From: Treponema sp.
GTDB lineage: Bacteria; Spirochaetota; Spirochaetia; Treponematales; Breznakiellaceae
Length of the DNA stretch: 61,147 nt
Direction: 5' to 3'
Assembly: GCA_009781635.1 (NCBI GenBank)
Contig: WQXU01000015.1
Location: forward strand, 1-61,147
The notes under the pieces are model-generated. The model was not told the DNA's origin. It saw only the letters and a list, made by a program, of their open reading frames with translations, and ran no database searches. Position numbers and translations under genes: made by a program. Shown in pieces: positions 1 through 8,500 of this stretch; position 1 is the first letter of the stretch; each line of letters begins with the position of its first letter.

Positions 1-438
1 GGTGCAAGCGGTTACAGATTGCCGACAGAAGCGCAGTGGGAATACGCCTGCCGCGCTGGAACTTCAACAGCCTTTAACTGGGGTACTAATCAAATAACAT
101 CAGATCAGGCAAATTTTAATGCTTTTTTTTATCAATATAACGACAGTCCTGCGGGAGAATACCGTGAAGCAACAACAGAGGTTGGAAGATTTACAGCTAA
201 TGCCTGGGGTTTATATGACATGCACGGAAATGTATGGGAGTGGTGCTGGGATTGGTATGACAACTATCCATCGGGTTCTGTGTCCGACCCCACGGGAGCG
301 GACTCTGGCTCGTACCGTGTGATGCGCGGCGGGGGCTGGTTCACCGAAGGGCAGAACCTCCGTTCTGCGTATCGGGACAACTACGACGACCCATGGAGCT
401 ATGGCAACAACTATGGTTTCCGGCTGGTTCGCCCCTAA
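1..438 (+). CDS. SUMF1/FGE-like domain protein, C-terminal part (cut by window edge)
   Basis: The frame is open from base 1, so the 5' end lies outside the window. The visible 145 codons carry the usual C-terminal marks of the formylglycine-generating-enzyme/SUMF1 fold: RLPTEAQWEYACRAG, GLYDMHGNVWEWCWDWY, YRVMRGGGW and a terminal GFRLVRP. True FGE enzymes have two active-site cysteines shortly after the RGGSW motif; here that stretch is WFTEGQNLRSAYR with no cysteine, so sulfatase activation is unlikely and a structural or ligand-binding (C-type-lectin-like) role is more plausible. Bases from about 285 to the stop are visibly GC-richer than the AT-rich part before. A terminator follows directly. 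Family assignment is firm, function is not. Confidence 0.9.
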   Translation, partial: GASGYRLPTEAQWEYACRAGTSTAFNWGTNQITSDQANFNAFFYQYNDSPAGEYREATTEVGRFTANAWGLYDMHGNVWEWCWDWYDNYPSGSVSDPTGADSGSYRVMRGGGWFTEGQNLRSAYRDNYDDPWSYGNNYGFRLVRP

Positions 439-445
439 AAGTTCT

Positions 446-473
446 AAAAAATCAACATCCATGTTGATTTTTT
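446..473 (+). terminator. Intrinsic terminator after the SUMF1-like gene
   Basis: A perfect 13-bp inverted repeat (446-458 against 461-473) begins with an A-run and ends with a T-run. It sits 8 nt after the SUMF1-like stop codon, and the A-run/T-run symmetry could let it work in both directions. Confidence 0.8.
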
Positions 474-481
474 AGATCGAA

Positions 482-580
482 ATGCATAAATATCTTTTTA
501 CCAAAGCAATGGCTGTTCATAAAACCCCGGCAGATATCATAAATGATCTGGTTAAAAAGGAAATAGCTGCTGCAATGTAA
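482..580 (+). pseudogene. Short 32-codon ORF, probable gene remnant
   Basis: An ATG-to-TAA frame of 32 codons reads MHKYLFTKAMAVHKTPAD and continues to a helical KKEIAAAM end. There is no Shine-Dalgarno sequence and it follows a terminator immediately. The composition looks like the C-terminal tail of a DNA-binding or antitoxin-type protein, so it may be the leftover of a deleted gene next to the toxin-antitoxin pair. No family is recognised; it could also be chance. Confidence 0.3.
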
Positions 581-674
581 CAATAACAGCATTAATACCG
601 CATATATGGAACTTAACCTCTTGATTTTATTTGTTTTTTATGTTTTATTAATAATTAAGGCAGGAGGAAACATA

Positions 675-908
675 ATGCAGGCAATTAATGCAATATTTGA
701 TGGGAATAATTTTAAACCTGTAGAACCAATCCCTGTTAGAGAAAAGTATGAAGTGGTAATAACTTTTACTAAACCGATTAATAATATAGACACAAAACGT
801 CAAAGAATTCTAAAACATTTTGGCACATGGGATGATGATGATATAAATACAATAAATCAAATCATTGAAGAAAGAGCAAATTTTTCAATAAATAGAACTC
901 AATTATGA
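675..908 (+). CDS. VapB-type antitoxin, AF2212/DUF104-like
   Basis: This 77-aa protein opens with MQAINAIFDGNNFKPVEP, the beta-strand signature of the AF2212-like (DUF104) antitoxins, which normally reads AIFDGxxFxPxEP. The ATG at 675 is chosen because GGAGG lies 8 nt upstream at 663-667; the frame is open back to 606 but that extension is hydrophobic filler without a ribosome site. Such antitoxins bind and neutralise a PIN-domain RNase and repress their own operon. The stop overlaps the next start by 4 nt (ATGA), the usual layout of a co-translated pair. The pair is much richer in AT than the acs region, which suggests acquisition. Confidence 0.8.
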   Translation: MQAINAIFDGNNFKPVEPIPVREKYEVVITFTKPINNIDTKRQRILKHFGTWDDDDINTINQIIEERANFSINRTQL

Positions 909-1300
909 TTTTTCTTGACACTGATATTATTTCATATTATTTTAACGCAAATATAAAAATAAGAGAAAAAATATTGGAGGCAATAGACAGTAATGATAAT
1001 ATTTGTACTACAGTAATAAATATTTATGAAATTTTGAAAGGATTTAAATGGAAAAATAATAAAAATAAGGAAAATCAATTTAAAGATTTTTTGGAAGATG
1101 TAATTATATTTACAATAGATGATGAGGTAATAGAAATAGCATCAGAAATATATTCTGATTTAAGAAAAAATGGAAAAACAATCGGTGATGCAGATATTTT
1201 AATTGCCGCTATTGTAATAAAAAATAATGGAATATTGATAACAAACAATATTAGACATTATGAAGGTATTAAATCATTAAAGTTAATTAATTGGATATAA
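905..1300 (+). CDS. VapC-type PIN-domain RNase toxin
   Basis: This 131-aa protein is a full-length PIN domain. The acidic residues expected around the Mg2+ site are present: LDTDIISYYF at the N terminus (first Asp), YEILKG (Glu), GDADILIAA (Asp pair) and the C-terminal TNNIRHYEGI block. VapC proteins cut specific RNAs, often initiator tRNA or rRNA, when freed from their antitoxin. It overlaps the antitoxin gene by 4 nt and must be translated by coupling. Nothing looks broken. The target RNA cannot be read from the sequence. Confidence 0.88.
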   Translation: MIFLDTDIISYYFNANIKIREKILEAIDSNDNICTTVINIYEILKGFKWKNNKNKENQFKDFLEDVIIFTIDDEVIEIASEIYSDLRKNGKTIGDADILIAAIVIKNNGILITNNIRHYEGIKSLKLINWI

Positions 1301-1362
1301 AATTGCAGCCTGCAGTTTAAGATTTATATAGATTAAGTTAGGCACATAAGTCGTATTCACAA

Positions 1363-4300
1363 TCAGCCATCCTTCTTAAAAAAGGCATGCGCGTGAAAAG
1401 TTGGAATATCGCCAAGCTCTTCAACATCTTCATATCCCCGCGGATCAATTATAACAAGCGCTTTTGCAAATTCCTGCTGACTGTAATACACGGAAAATCC
1501 TCTTGCATTATACACCTTCATTGCTGTTGATTTACCAAGTTCGTATTTTCTGATTAAATTGTCGAAGTGCCCGCTGTTGGAAATAAGTCCGCCCTTGGAT
1601 TCTATTCCGGAAATAACTACGGGAAGTTTGGTCATTCGCGCGATTTTCTCAAGGTTCAGGCGGAATTGAAGATATAAAAATAATGCCTGCTCCTCGGTGC
1701 AATTTCTTAAAAATGAAAAAAGAGGATTAAAAGCAAAAGCGTGCCAGTAATTTACCGCCTGTACCTCATTCGAACTAAAACCGCTTGTAGATAAATACAA
1801 AACAGACATGCCGATAATCTGCCTGTCTGTTAAATCTGCAAGCCGCTGTACAAAAAAGCCTGTCCGCAGTATTTGCCCAGGCTGTGTGGAAAGGCAAATG
1901 CCGCCCATATCACCGTAATGGGAATCCATAAAAGTTTTGGAAGTATATATTTCCATATTGTGATAATATTTTTCATCCTTCTCTTCCATGCTTGCAAGAA
2001 TACCCTGCCATTTGGCGCGTTCAGCCTGCAGGGAAGCAAAGGCGGTAATTTTCTTTGCGGCAGCATCGAGGGCATCCATAGTAATTTCTTTTTTCTTTGT
2101 AATAATATACTGCTCAAGAATTTCCTGTAATACCGTGTCTTCCAAAAGCAGTTTGGCTATTTCTCCATCTTCACGCAGTTCAAAAAATAAAGTTTCCAAA
2201 AGATTTAAAAGATAAATTAACTGCTGATAACTAATAACATCTACGCTTACATCGTCTTTTAAAAAACTAAAACGGGAAGTAATGCTTTCAAGATGCTTAT
2301 ATCTTTGAAGCAGTAAGGCCCCTGCAAAACCGGAAAAATCTTCGATAGGGCGCTTATTGTCATCTGTCTCATCATGCCCGGCAGATTTTTCAGATCTTGA
2401 TTGCGAAAGTTTATCTTTTGTTCCTGCAAGTATAAGAGCTGTAATAAACTTTTGTAAATCGTTAAGAGAATCAAATTTTTCGATTATTTTAGAGTAATGC
2501 TGCTTCTTCTCCTGAAGCGCATTTATTGTTTTATCCTGTTTTGCTATATCCTTTTCCAGTTTTTTTATTATCTCTTTATCCGCAGTCTGCAGCTCTTTTA
2601 ATTCATTTTCATATGAGAGTTTTCTCTCATATGCCTTATCAAGCGGTTCATTTAAATCCATTGCCCAGCTGTTAATAAAAGAAATTGTATTGTAAACATT
2701 AACCTGTTCTGTTGTATACAGGGCATTCCATACCTTTTCTATATTAACAAGATTAATTCTCTTCCGTGCAAATTTATCTTTTTCCGCATCGTTTTGCCCT
2801 ATCTGTATTATAGGCATCTGAAAACTGGTTCTTGCATTAACAAAGAACGAAGAATGGACAGAACCGTACTCTTCAAAAAGCTGAGCAAAGCAGAATGACT
2901 TGGACATCGACCATCCGCAGCCTATCCCGCGGATAACAGAACGCAGTAAGGGTCCATGCAGACTTCTTTCTCCTGAAACGCCAAGAAGATCAAGCTTCTG
3001 AATATATTCTTTTGTCCATTGACGATCACTGCCGCAAAGAAAATTATTTTGATATTTTTCTATTACATCCTTTGTTTCAGGATATTCACTCATATATGCG
3101 TTAAGAAGATCCCTGTAAGAAACAGAAGTTTTATTTTTAAGGAAAGCATCGCTTAGACCGAAATTATTTACAAGGTTATGCACATCCCTTGTTTCACGCG
3201 CGGCATCTTCATCGCGGAAAATAAGGTGTAAGCGCGGATACTGAGGATCGCATCCGCGGTTTTCTTCGATGAACTGTATATATTTATGCATATTGATTTT
3301 TGTTATTCCCAGTAATTTCTGCGTGTGCCATTTGTAAATATGCATTCCGCCTCTGTCATCAATAATTCGCACTAACTTGTTCATAAACTCGGCTATAACA
3401 GGATTTTTAAACCGTTTTAAAAGACGGGCATAATAGGCGCACAGATATACGCCTGTGGCTTTTTGCAAAAGCGCTTTTACGATGCTGAAATATGCTTTAA
3501 TTTCCACGGCAAAATCAAGACTGTGAAACCCGGAATTTTTTCTTGCCTGAATTGCATGATCAATATCATAATCATACAGAAACATCGCCTTAATGCTTTT
3601 TATATTGATATTGGCATCAGGAAAAGTTTTTGTAAAAGCGCGTTCAATATCGGGAAGCTGTTCAACAATTGCAACTAACTGCACAAGATCTATTTTTCCG
3701 GACATAATGTATATAAAATGAAGCGCATTGTTTCTCATAAAATAAAGACTTAAGGGATTCTGCAAAGATATTTTCTGCCATGTCTGTCTGTAATTTGCCA
3801 GTTTTTCTTCATCACGTAATTGCGCCGCCTGATACTGCGAAAGGGGTCTGCCTATGTATCTGACAAGGACAATATCTCTTGCAAGCTTTGTCCGGCCGGA
3901 TCCTATATGCTCCTGATTAAAAGGCGGATGCTCTTTTGCGGCAGTAAGAAGCTGTGCGATAATCTGCAGGGACTCTAAATGATTATCCTTCCATCTGCGC
4001 CAGTTATAATCCTGCCGCATTCTCGGCAGAATGACATATTCGGCAAATGCTCTTGGAGAAATATTATTTTTCGCCAATTGAACAAGAAGCTGAACAAAGG
4101 GTTGCAGGGCCTGAGTGCCTCCCTGGTATTTAAATAATATTTCTTCCAGTACTCCAAGCCCATTGCTTTTATCCATGGGATTCAGCCAGTATTTATTGCC
4201 GTTCTCCAGCCAGAGAGTAAATAACTCCTTTATACCAATTGGCTTTTGACGTTCCAAATCAAGTTCAACTGAGCCAAGAAACGGTATTATTGCCGATTTT

Positions 4301-4452
4301 GCGGCTTTTGTAAGGGCTATTTTACTGCGCAGGGCCTTAAGTTTTGAGCTATTTGGTATTGAAGATGCAATATCATCCTGTGATTGAGTATGAGCAAGAT
4401 CGAGTTCCATTAAAGCATCCTGAGCTATTTTGTCAGCCTCATTTACCGCCAT
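1363..4452 (-). CDS. Unrecognised 1029-aa protein
   Basis: I do not recognise this protein. It has no signal peptide and no evident membrane segment. A charged coiled-coil stretch lies about 60% along the chain (around KELQTADKEIIKKLEKDI), separating a large helical N-terminal half from a C-terminal third. The C-terminal third contains GGICLSTQPGQILRTGFF and closes with RGYEDVEELGDIPTFHAH. The frame is open back to a TTG at 4488 and another ATG at 4473, but I choose the ATG at 4452: a promoter-like pair (TTGCTG, 17 nt, TATATT) ends only 7 nt before it and overlaps the longer starts. It stands alone, convergent with the VapBC pair. The length and intact frame argue that it is a real, maintained gene. 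Confidence 0.75.
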   Translation of the reverse strand: MAVNEADKIAQDALMELDLAHTQSQDDIASSIPNSSKLKALRSKIALTKAAKSAIIPFLGSVELDLERQKPIGIKELFTLWLENGNKYWLNPMDKSNGLGVLEEILFKYQGGTQALQPFVQLLVQLAKNNISPRAFAEYVILPRMRQDYNWRRWKDNHLESLQIIAQLLTAAKEHPPFNQEHIGSGRTKLARDIVLVRYIGRPLSQYQAAQLRDEEKLANYRQTWQKISLQNPLSLYFMRNNALHFIYIMSGKIDLVQLVAIVEQLPDIERAFTKTFPDANINIKSIKAMFLYDYDIDHAIQARKNSGFHSLDFAVEIKAYFSIVKALLQKATGVYLCAYYARLLKRFKNPVIAEFMNKLVRIIDDRGGMHIYKWHTQKLLGITKINMHKYIQFIEENRGCDPQYPRLHLIFRDEDAARETRDVHNLVNNFGLSDAFLKNKTSVSYRDLLNAYMSEYPETKDVIEKYQNNFLCGSDRQWTKEYIQKLDLLGVSGERSLHGPLLRSVIRGIGCGWSMSKSFCFAQLFEEYGSVHSSFFVNARTSFQMPIIQIGQNDAEKDKFARKRINLVNIEKVWNALYTTEQVNVYNTISFINSWAMDLNEPLDKAYERKLSYENELKELQTADKEIIKKLEKDIAKQDKTINALQEKKQHYSKIIEKFDSLNDLQKFITALILAGTKDKLSQSRSEKSAGHDETDDNKRPIEDFSGFAGALLLQRYKHLESITSRFSFLKDDVSVDVISYQQLIYLLNLLETLFFELREDGEIAKLLLEDTVLQEILEQYIITKKKEITMDALDAAAKKITAFASLQAERAKWQGILASMEEKDEKYYHNMEIYTSKTFMDSHYGDMGGICLSTQPGQILRTGFFVQRLADLTDRQIIGMSVLYLSTSGFSSNEVQAVNYWHAFAFNPLFSFLRNCTEEQALFLYLQFRLNLEKIARMTKLPVVISGIESKGGLISNSGHFDNLIRKYELGKSTAMKVYNARGFSVYYSQQEFAKALVIIDPRGYEDVEELGDIPTFHAHAFFKKDG

Positions 4453-4459
4453 AAAGATT

Positions 4460-4488
4460 AATATAATATGCATGTTAATTTTCAGCAA
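4460..4488 (-). promoter_or_regulatory. Probable leaderless promoter of the 1029-aa gene
   Basis: On the minus strand a TTGCTG box (4483-4488) and a TATATT box (4460-4465) are separated by exactly 17 nt. Only 7 nt separate the -10 box from the ATG at 4452, and there is no Shine-Dalgarno sequence, so transcription should start at or next to the start codon. Confidence 0.5.
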
Positions 4489-4656
4489 GCTGACGCATGT
4501 AATGGCAGGAGGGAGTTTCGATAGTGTAAAATATTACAGATTTTAGTATTAACAAAAATTTGTTTTTTTCCCTTATCTTGTCCAATAGAGTAAAATATAT
4601 TAATATACAGAGAGGCTTCAGGCCTTAGCGCCTGTTGAGGATTAAAAGGAGAAGTT

Positions 4657-5964
4657 ATGAGTACACTGGGAATTGTTAATTCAGATCCGGAAATTCAAAA
4701 AAGCATTGAATTTGCCTTTGAACAGAGGCAGGATTTGCAGACATCCAATTATAAAAAAGACCTTTTATTTTTAGTCCAGGAAGATGAAATTGTCGAATTT
4801 TTAAAATATGCTCTGCCTGAAATTGTTGTAATTAATTTTTCTGATCCTTTAATAGATATAAATAAGATAATAAATCAAATCCAGAATGATAAATGGATTT
4901 TAAACTTTGGAATTATCGGTCTTTTTGACAACACCGCAGACAGGGAAGAGGAGCTGTTAAAAAAATATAAGGCAATTAATGTTCTTGTTATGCTGGATAA
5001 CTGTCTTGTAAAATCACATCTTGTAAAAAGCATAGAATGCATTGAGCAGAATTATCAGATTATTTTTCAGCGGGAGTTTTCAAAAACATTTTTGGAAGGA
5101 TCGTCGGGAAGTTTCATTATTGATAACGATATACAGGCGGTGCCGCTTTATGCAGGTATTGGAGCTACTATCCTGTCCCAAAGAGGGCTTATAAATCCTG
5201 ACAGAAAGATGCACCTGCAGCTTGCTTTAATCGAACTTATCATAAACGGAATTGAGCACGGAAGCTGCGGTATAAGCTACGATGAAAAAACAGACGCTCT
5301 GGAAGCGGGGATTTCTTCTGTTGATCTGATTAAAGAAAAATGCAAGGACCCGTTTATAAACGCAAAAAAGGTTTTTTTCAACTGGGATATCAAGCCGGAT
5401 AAATCAACATTTATTATTCGTGACCAGGGCAGCGGCTTTGATGTTAAAGCGTTTATAGAAAAATTAAAAACACAGGATGATTACAGTCTGCACGGCAGGG
5501 GAATTAAAATGGCCGCAAAGCTGTCCCACAAATTAAAGTATAATACAAAGGGCAACCATGTAGCGTTGATTGTTAATCATGATAAATCGGTAGAGTACGA
5601 AGTGCCCGTTGGTTTTACAGGGGAGCAGGTTGTTATTGTAAAAAAAGGCGATGTTATAATGCGCGAGGGAGATCCAAACGATTTTCTTTACTATATTTCT
5701 TCCGGCACATACGAAGTGATTCATAACGATATATGCGTGGGCTCTCTTTCCGCTCAGGATATTTTCATGGGGGAGATGTCTTTCCTTTTAAACAAACGCC
5801 GCTCTGCGACAATTAGAGCGACAAGCGCAGGAAAACTTGTGCTTTTAACACAGAAAACATTTATCAATATAATCCGCGAGTATCCTCATTATGGAGTGTT
5901 TCTGTCAAAACTTCTTGCCAAACGTCTTGTGCGCAGCAATAAACAAGCCGCAGAGCGTCAATAA
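4657..5964 (+). CDS. Receiver-like / HATPase / cyclic-nucleotide-binding signalling protein
   Basis: This 435-aa protein joins three modules. Residues 1-130 resemble a response-regulator receiver in outline (MSTLGIVNSDPEIQ, then IVVINFSDP in the phospho-acceptor position). Residues about 180-300 are an anti-sigma/histidine-kinase type ATPase fold: ALIELIINGIEHGSCG is the N-box, DQGSGFD the G1 box and HGRGIKMAAKL the G2 box. Residues about 315-425 are a cNMP-binding domain (KKGDVIMREGDPNDFLYY, FMGEMSFLLNKRRSATIRA). There is no kinase dimerisation domain or phospho-acceptor His, so it more likely acts like an RsbW-type ATPase or a sensor than as a classical kinase. AAAAGGAGAAG precedes the ATG. 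It is not linked to an obvious sigma or anti-sigma-antagonist gene. Confidence 0.8.
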   Translation: MSTLGIVNSDPEIQKSIEFAFEQRQDLQTSNYKKDLLFLVQEDEIVEFLKYALPEIVVINFSDPLIDINKIINQIQNDKWILNFGIIGLFDNTADREEELLKKYKAINVLVMLDNCLVKSHLVKSIECIEQNYQIIFQREFSKTFLEGSSGSFIIDNDIQAVPLYAGIGATILSQRGLINPDRKMHLQLALIELIINGIEHGSCGISYDEKTDALEAGISSVDLIKEKCKDPFINAKKVFFNWDIKPDKSTFIIRDQGSGFDVKAFIEKLKTQDDYSLHGRGIKMAAKLSHKLKYNTKGNHVALIVNHDKSVEYEVPVGFTGEQVVIVKKGDVIMREGDPNDFLYYISSGTYEVIHNDICVGSLSAQDIFMGEMSFLLNKRRSATIRATSAGKLVLLTQKTFINIIREYPHYGVFLSKLLAKRLVRSNKQAAERQ

Positions 5965-6672
5965 TTAAATAGGCAAAAACAGAACTGACAATCCGCATAT
6001 AAGAATTGCAGAGCCGGCAAGCGCATGAGCGTACTTTTCAAGTTTTTCTGTTTTTAAAAGCTGAAAACCTTTTAGCCCGATTAATGTCATAACAAGCATT
6101 ACAGAAATTGTAAACACAGAAAAACTTACAGTAACCAAAACAAGTGTAAATATATCCATGGTAGCCGCAGGGTACATTAAAAGCGGGATTAGAGGTTCGC
6201 AGGGGCCAAGTACAAAGAAAATAAAAAGCCCCCAAAATGCATTGTTTTTATTTTTTGATTTTTCAGGCGAATGTTTATGATCTGTATTGTCATGGGCATG
6301 CGAATGAAAAAATGTTTTTCCGTCGGCGCCGGTGTGCGTATGGGTTTTGTTTTTTACTGCGCATCTTATGCCGTAAATTGTATAAATTAATCCAAAGGCA
6401 ATTAATACATATGTTGCAATTACTCCGCGGATATCTTCTATATTAACAAGTGATGTTACCGCAGCTGAAAGGGCAATGCCGAAGAAACCCAAAAGAACAG
6501 AGCCCATTACATGCCCGATTCCGCATAACAATACGATGATAATGGTTTTTTTTACTGCCCAGTTATTCGCCTTGCTAAGAGCGATAAAAGGTATATAGTG
6601 ATCCACTCCGATAAGAGTGTGGATAAGCGCAATGCTTATTGATGTGCCTAATAGAATCATTGTTTCTGTCAT
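5965..6672 (-). CDS. NicO/UreH-type nickel-cobalt transporter with His-rich loop
   Basis: This 235-aa integral membrane protein has six likely membrane helices and the family marks of NicO/UreH-like transporters: HTLIGVDHYIPF in the first helix pair, CGIGHVMGS, and LGPCEPLIPLLMYPAA later. Between the two halves lies a cytoplasmic loop rich in His (HTHTGADGKTFFHSHAHD and following HKH), a typical metal-binding feature. It is the last gene of the acs operon, 25 nt after the RACo stop. Since CODH and acetyl-CoA synthase need nickel and the corrinoid protein needs cobalt, supplying metal to this pathway is the natural reading. The family includes importers and exporters, so direction of transport is inferred from context only. 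Confidence 0.8.
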   Translation of the reverse strand: MTETMILLGTSISIALIHTLIGVDHYIPFIALSKANNWAVKKTIIIVLLCGIGHVMGSVLLGFFGIALSAAVTSLVNIEDIRGVIATYVLIAFGLIYTIYGIRCAVKNKTHTHTGADGKTFFHSHAHDNTDHKHSPEKSKNKNNAFWGLFIFFVLGPCEPLIPLLMYPAATMDIFTLVLVTVSFSVFTISVMLVMTLIGLKGFQLLKTEKLEKYAHALAGSAILICGLSVLFLPI

Positions 6673-6697
6673 ATAATATCTTCCCTGTTTGATTATA

Positions 6698-8500
6698 TCA
6701 TTCGAATAATTTTTTATCAGTATGCGGCAGAAATAACGCGCCTGTATAGTAATCCATGTACCTGGGCTCGCTGCTTAAATCCACATAGGTTATTCTTTTT
6801 GCAAGCTTAAGCTGTTTATTTCTATATTCTTCGCTTATCAGGGTAAGGTATGCTCCAAGCGCCGATGAGTTTCCAAGAAAGGTATATTTTTCATCGGCAA
6901 TACGCGGAAGCAAGCCAATCGTTCTTGCATCTTCAAGGTTTAGAAACCTTCCAAAGCCGCCTGCAACATAAATTTTATCCAGATTACTAAAAGACATTTC
7001 AACGCTTTCAAGCAGGGTCTGGCAGGCGGAAAAAACCGCGCCCTTTGCTCTTATAAAATTGTCGATGTCAGCTTCGCTTATTGTAATCTTTTGTTTGCCG
7101 GGCGATCCTTCGCATAAAATATATTCGAAGGTTTTTTGTGAAAACTTTCCTGCAGAATCGATAATTCCGTTTTTAAAAAGCTCCGCGGCTACGGAGATTA
7201 CACCGGATCCGCAAATACCTATAGGGGGAGCATTGCCGATTGTAAAAATTTGCGGTTTTCCGTTTTTTATAATTACTTTTTCAATTGCTCCAGGGCAGGC
7301 TCTCATTCCGTGCTTTATTCCGCCGCCTTCGAAAGCAGGCCCTGCAGAACATGCGCAGGCGAAAATAAAATCCCTGCTGCCAAGGACAATTTCCCCGTTG
7401 GTGCCAATGTCGATAAATAATATCAGTTCGCCGGGGGATGAATCATCGTCTTTGGGTTCTGATGCAAGTTCTGTGCAGAGCAGCCCTGCTGTTATATCTC
7501 CGCCGACATAGCTTCCAACGCAAGGAGCAAAGAGCAGGGGAGCGTTTTCACAAACCTTAAGCCCTGTCTGCTGCGCTGTGTAAATCTGCGGCTGGAAAAC
7601 AGCCGGCGTGTACGGAGAGAGCCTTATATATTCAGGTATAATGCCAAGGAATATATGGGTCATTACAGTATTCCCGGCAAGGGATACAAATAATATTTCA
7701 GACGGCTCTATTTTTATTTCACCGCAGGCATCAGAAATTAATTCATTGACTGTTTTTAAAATCCTTGCGCGAAGCTCATTCAGATTTTTTTTTGCGTAGT
7801 TTATACGGCCTATTATATCAAGCGCGCATTCAACCTGACTGTTGTATGCGTTGCGCGTAACAAGGACTTTTTTGTCTTCCAAGTCTGTTAATAAGAGGGA
7901 TACAGTTGTGGTGCCTATATCAACTGCCGCGCAGTAAATTTTTTGCTCATTGCCGGCAGAAAAAATATTTATAACTTTTGCAATATTGTTATCTGTAAAA
8001 TAGATAAAAATAATTTCTCCCTCTGCTTCGCGCAGTCTTTCCGGCAGACAGGATAAAACAGAAAGCGGAAGTTCAATAAAGGCGCATTCTGCTTCTCTTT
8101 TAAAAGCTCTTGTAAACCTGTCGGCGTCAGACAGGCCGTCCAGAGGAGCTGCAGGCGCAACTTTTAATTTAATTTTTTTAATAAATGCTTCAGAGTTTTC
8201 ACATGATAATCCGTCCGGAATAAAAGCAATATCTTTTAAATATGAATCTTGAGTTTTGCCGCTATCTGTAAGTTGTTTTAGTTCCACTGTAATAGATTCA
8301 TCCGGCACAGCTGTCCGGCAAATAAGCGCTTCCCGGGTTTCATTATTTTGAGTTATTTTTACAAGGCACTTTTTGCAGCTTCCTTCGCCGCCGCAGGGTG
8401 TTTCAACAAAAATGCCTATAGAACGCGCAGCATCCAGAAGGGATGCGCCTTGCGGAAAATGCGTTTTTATATTGTCAGGCAAAAATGTAATTTCGCTCAT
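6698..8500 (-). CDS. RACo, ATP-dependent reductive activator of the corrinoid iron-sulfur protein
   Basis: This 600-aa protein has a plant-type [2Fe-2S] ferredoxin domain at residues 1-90 with cysteines at 36, 42, 45 and 61 (PCGGEGSCKKC). A linker and middle domain lead into an ASKHA ATPase domain starting near CAAVDIGTTTVSLLL, with FIDIGTNGEIVLG, ACSAGPAFEGGGI and VAGGFGRFLNLEDA. This is the architecture of RACo, which uses ATP to re-reduce Co(II) to Co(I) in the AcsCD corrinoid protein after accidental oxidation. It overlaps the AcsC gene by 1 nt (TAATG), supporting translational coupling to its substrate protein. No defect is visible. Related DUF4445 proteins activate other corrinoid methyltransferases, but the position here makes CFeSP the clear target. 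Confidence 0.93.
   Translation of the reverse strand: MSEITFLPDNIKTHFPQGASLLDAARSIGIFVETPCGGEGSCKKCLVKITQNNETREALICRTAVPDESITVELKQLTDSGKTQDSYLKDIAFIPDGLSCENSEAFIKKIKLKVAPAAPLDGLSDADRFTRAFKREAECAFIELPLSVLSCLPERLREAEGEIIFIYFTDNNIAKVINIFSAGNEQKIYCAAVDIGTTTVSLLLTDLEDKKVLVTRNAYNSQVECALDIIGRINYAKKNLNELRARILKTVNELISDACGEIKIEPSEILFVSLAGNTVMTHIFLGIIPEYIRLSPYTPAVFQPQIYTAQQTGLKVCENAPLLFAPCVGSYVGGDITAGLLCTELASEPKDDDSSPGELILFIDIGTNGEIVLGSRDFIFACACSAGPAFEGGGIKHGMRACPGAIEKVIIKNGKPQIFTIGNAPPIGICGSGVISVAAELFKNGIIDSAGKFSQKTFEYILCEGSPGKQKITISEADIDNFIRAKGAVFSACQTLLESVEMSFSNLDKIYVAGGFGRFLNLEDARTIGLLPRIADEKYTFLGNSSALGAYLTLISEEYRNKQLKLAKRITYVDLSSEPRYMDYYTGALFLPHTDKKLFE

Noticed and set aside
1-438. Sulfatase-activating formylglycine-generating enzyme.
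   Set aside because: The two catalytic cysteines expected after the RGGSW-type motif are missing.
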